The notes beneath the pieces are model-generated. The model was not told the DNA's origin, ran no database searches, and saw only the letters and a program-made list of their open reading frames with translations. DNA of 6,440 bases, from positions 1 through 6,440 of the forward strand of contig JBNJDW010000109.1 of NCBI GenBank assembly GCA_051745265.1, read 5' to 3'. Shown here piece after piece: positions 5,110-6,440 of this stretch (position 1 is the first letter of the stretch; each line of letters begins with the position of its first letter). The stretch comes from JBNJDW01 sp051745265 (GTDB taxonomy: Bacteria > Pseudomonadota > Alphaproteobacteria > Micavibrionales > CSBR16-224). A program made the translations under genes and the position numbers.

Positions 5110-6440
5110 TACGGATGTATAATAATGGAAGTTTCTTAAAGTTTTTAACCTTGATATTCCTTGGTGGGCTGGTTGTCGGCTGCGGGCCTGTCGATATTCC
5201 CGGAGCGCATACAACTGATATCCCCGCTGCTGCCAGCCCCCGTGAAAAGATGAAAGGGGTCAATGAAAGCTATGATGGCATTACCCGTGTTCGCCTTGAT
5301 GAAGACGTGCTGGTGCCAAGAGCTATGAACACAGATCCTCTGCCGGATATTTATATCGGCCCTTATGAGCTTCGTTCTGAAACGCTGGCCGGTGCATTAC
5401 AGTTGATTTTGGCAGATTTTGATATTTCACTTGCCTTTGAAACCCAGAAGGGTTTGACAAAGCGGGTAACCGTGGCCAATCTGCAGGGCCGTTTGCCCGA
5501 TGTTGTAGATCGTCTTTGCGGCCTTGCCAATTTATATTGCGGCTATGAAAACGGTATGTTGACGATCAAGGATTTTGAAACTTTTGTTGTCGATTTGCCG
5601 CCATTTGGGGATGATGCTGCTTTTGGTCAGATTGTTGCCGGTCTTGAAAACGTGCTTGATACCGCCAGTGACGGCGGAACCGATAGTGATGACGATGATG
5701 ATAACAACGATGATTCAGATACGGATAGTGAAACACTGGCGCCGGTGATTGACACATCAACCCGGGTTATTGTTTACCGGGCAACAAATCGAACAGCACG
5801 GCAGGCGGAACGGTATTTCGAACGCATTCGCAAGAATACGGCCCTGATTGTTTTTGAAACTCATGTCTGGGAAGTGACACTGGATAATGCAAATCGTACC
5901 GGTATTAACTGGACCGGACTGCTTGAAAATCTGGGTAATTTTGAAATTGATTTTGATTTGCCCGGCGGCTCGCCAGGTGGCGGCGCGGCGCCGATGACAA
6001 TTACCCCCAGCTTTAACGGCAGTAATGATCTGACGTCAAGCGCGGTCCTGGAATTTATTTCCGAACATGGTGCGGTCAAAACGGTTTCGCAGCCGCAATT
6101 GACGGTCTTATCCGGATCGGAAGCAACGCTGACCATTCAAAATACGGATAACTATGTCAGTCAGGTCAGCCGGACGGTTGATGATAATGGCGATAGCACG
6201 TTTGCCACCGAAACTGCGACGCTGGAAACCGGTCTGGATCTGTCTATTCAAAGCGCATGGGATGAATCAACGGTTTATGGAACAGTTGATATTTCACTGG
6301 AAGACCTGTTGTCTCTGGATGATTTTCCGACGGGCGATGGTGGATCGGTACAGTTACCGTCAACAGCCTCCAGAAGTCTGCAAACACAGATCCGTGTGCG
6401 GCCGGGTGATGCGATCCTGATTGCCGGTATGGTCTCAGAA
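5100..6440 (+). CDS. Lipoprotein secretin, type IVb pilus PilN/BfpB-like (3' end outside window)
   Basis: Secretins form the outer-membrane ring through which type IV pili or secreted proteins pass. The frame is open from 5100 to the window end: 447 codons, no stop. The N-terminus is a lipoprotein signal: a short basic stretch, a hydrophobic run, then the lipobox VVGC with Cys28. Residues about 85-168 resemble a small periplasmic STN/N0-like domain. An aspartate-rich linker spans 191-211. Residues about 220-447 are the secretin core, with TALIVFETHVWEVTL (247-261), LEFISEHGAVKTVSQPQL (317-334), GLDLSIQSAWDE (378-389) and SRSLQTQIRVRPGDAILIAGM (424-444). Lipid anchor, a single N-terminal domain and the layout fit the R64 PilN/BfpB type IVb group better than PilQ or GspD. 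An alternative start at 5115 has a better Shine-Dalgarno. The gene follows the receiver gene by two bases. The class is secure; the subfamily is probable. Confidence 0.88.
   Translation, partial: MRGVRMYNNGSFLKFLTLIFLGGLVVGCGPVDIPGAHTTDIPAAASPREKMKGVNESYDGITRVRLDEDVLVPRAMNTDPLPDIYIGPYELRSETLAGALQLILADFDISLAFETQKGLTKRVTVANLQGRLPDVVDRLCGLANLYCGYENGMLTIKDFETFVVDLPPFGDDAAFGQIVAGLENVLDTASDGGTDSDDDDDNNDDSDTDSETLAPVIDTSTRVIVYRATNRTARQAERYFERIRKNTALIVFETHVWEVTLDNANRTGINWTGLLENLGNFEIDFDLPGGSPGGGAAPMTITPSFNGSNDLTSSAVLEFISEHGAVKTVSQPQLTVLSGSEATLTIQNTDNYVSQVSRTVDDNGDSTFATETATLETGLDLSIQSAWDESTVYGTVDISLEDLLSLDDFPTGDGGSVQLPSTASRSLQTQIRVRPGDAILIAGMVSE

Noticed and set aside
6154..6420. 88-codon plus-strand open frame near the right edge
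   Set aside because: It is another frame within the secretin core, whose own frame stays open and carries the family motifs to the window end.

Overview
The window looks like chromosomal DNA of a Gram-negative (diderm) bacterium, most likely an alphaproteobacterium. The diderm call rests on an outer-membrane secretin with a lipoprotein signal. The alphaproteobacterial call is weaker: it rests on the pyrB-plsY-dprA cluster and the general look of the proteins, with no 16S or other marker present. No RNA gene, CRISPR array, insertion sequence or phage gene was seen.

Left part (1-4560), all on the minus strand and tightly packed. In transcription order it encodes a short type IV prepilin peptidase (4560-4048), a CaiB/BaiF class III CoA-transferase (4051-2867), aspartate carbamoyltransferase PyrB (2883-1948), glycerol-3-phosphate acyltransferase PlsY (1893-1201) and DNA-processing protein DprA (1204-44). 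Junctions 1, 2 and 4 overlap (ATGA, 17 bases, ATGA). Only pyrB-plsY has a gap, of 54 bases. This is probably one transcription unit mixing pilin processing, CoA chemistry, pyrimidine synthesis, phospholipid synthesis and handling of single-stranded DNA. A Shine-Dalgarno-like sequence at the left edge suggests that another gene (topA would be usual) follows dprA outside the window.

Centre (4561-4710): a 150-base AT-rich divergent intergenic region. It holds candidate promoters in both directions whose -10 elements overlap, plus a perfect 7-base inverted repeat.

Right part (4711-6440), plus strand: a stand-alone CheY-like receiver protein, followed two bases later by a lipoprotein secretin that resembles the type IVb pilus (R64 PilN/BfpB) family and is cut by the right edge. 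Together with the divergent prepilin peptidase, this suggests that the window covers the beginning of a type IV (IVb-like) pilus or related secretion locus whose remaining genes lie to the right. The secretin has an unusual aspartate-rich insertion between its N-terminal domain and its pore domain. No complete new system is proven here; the receiver-secretin-peptidase arrangement is the part most worth following.
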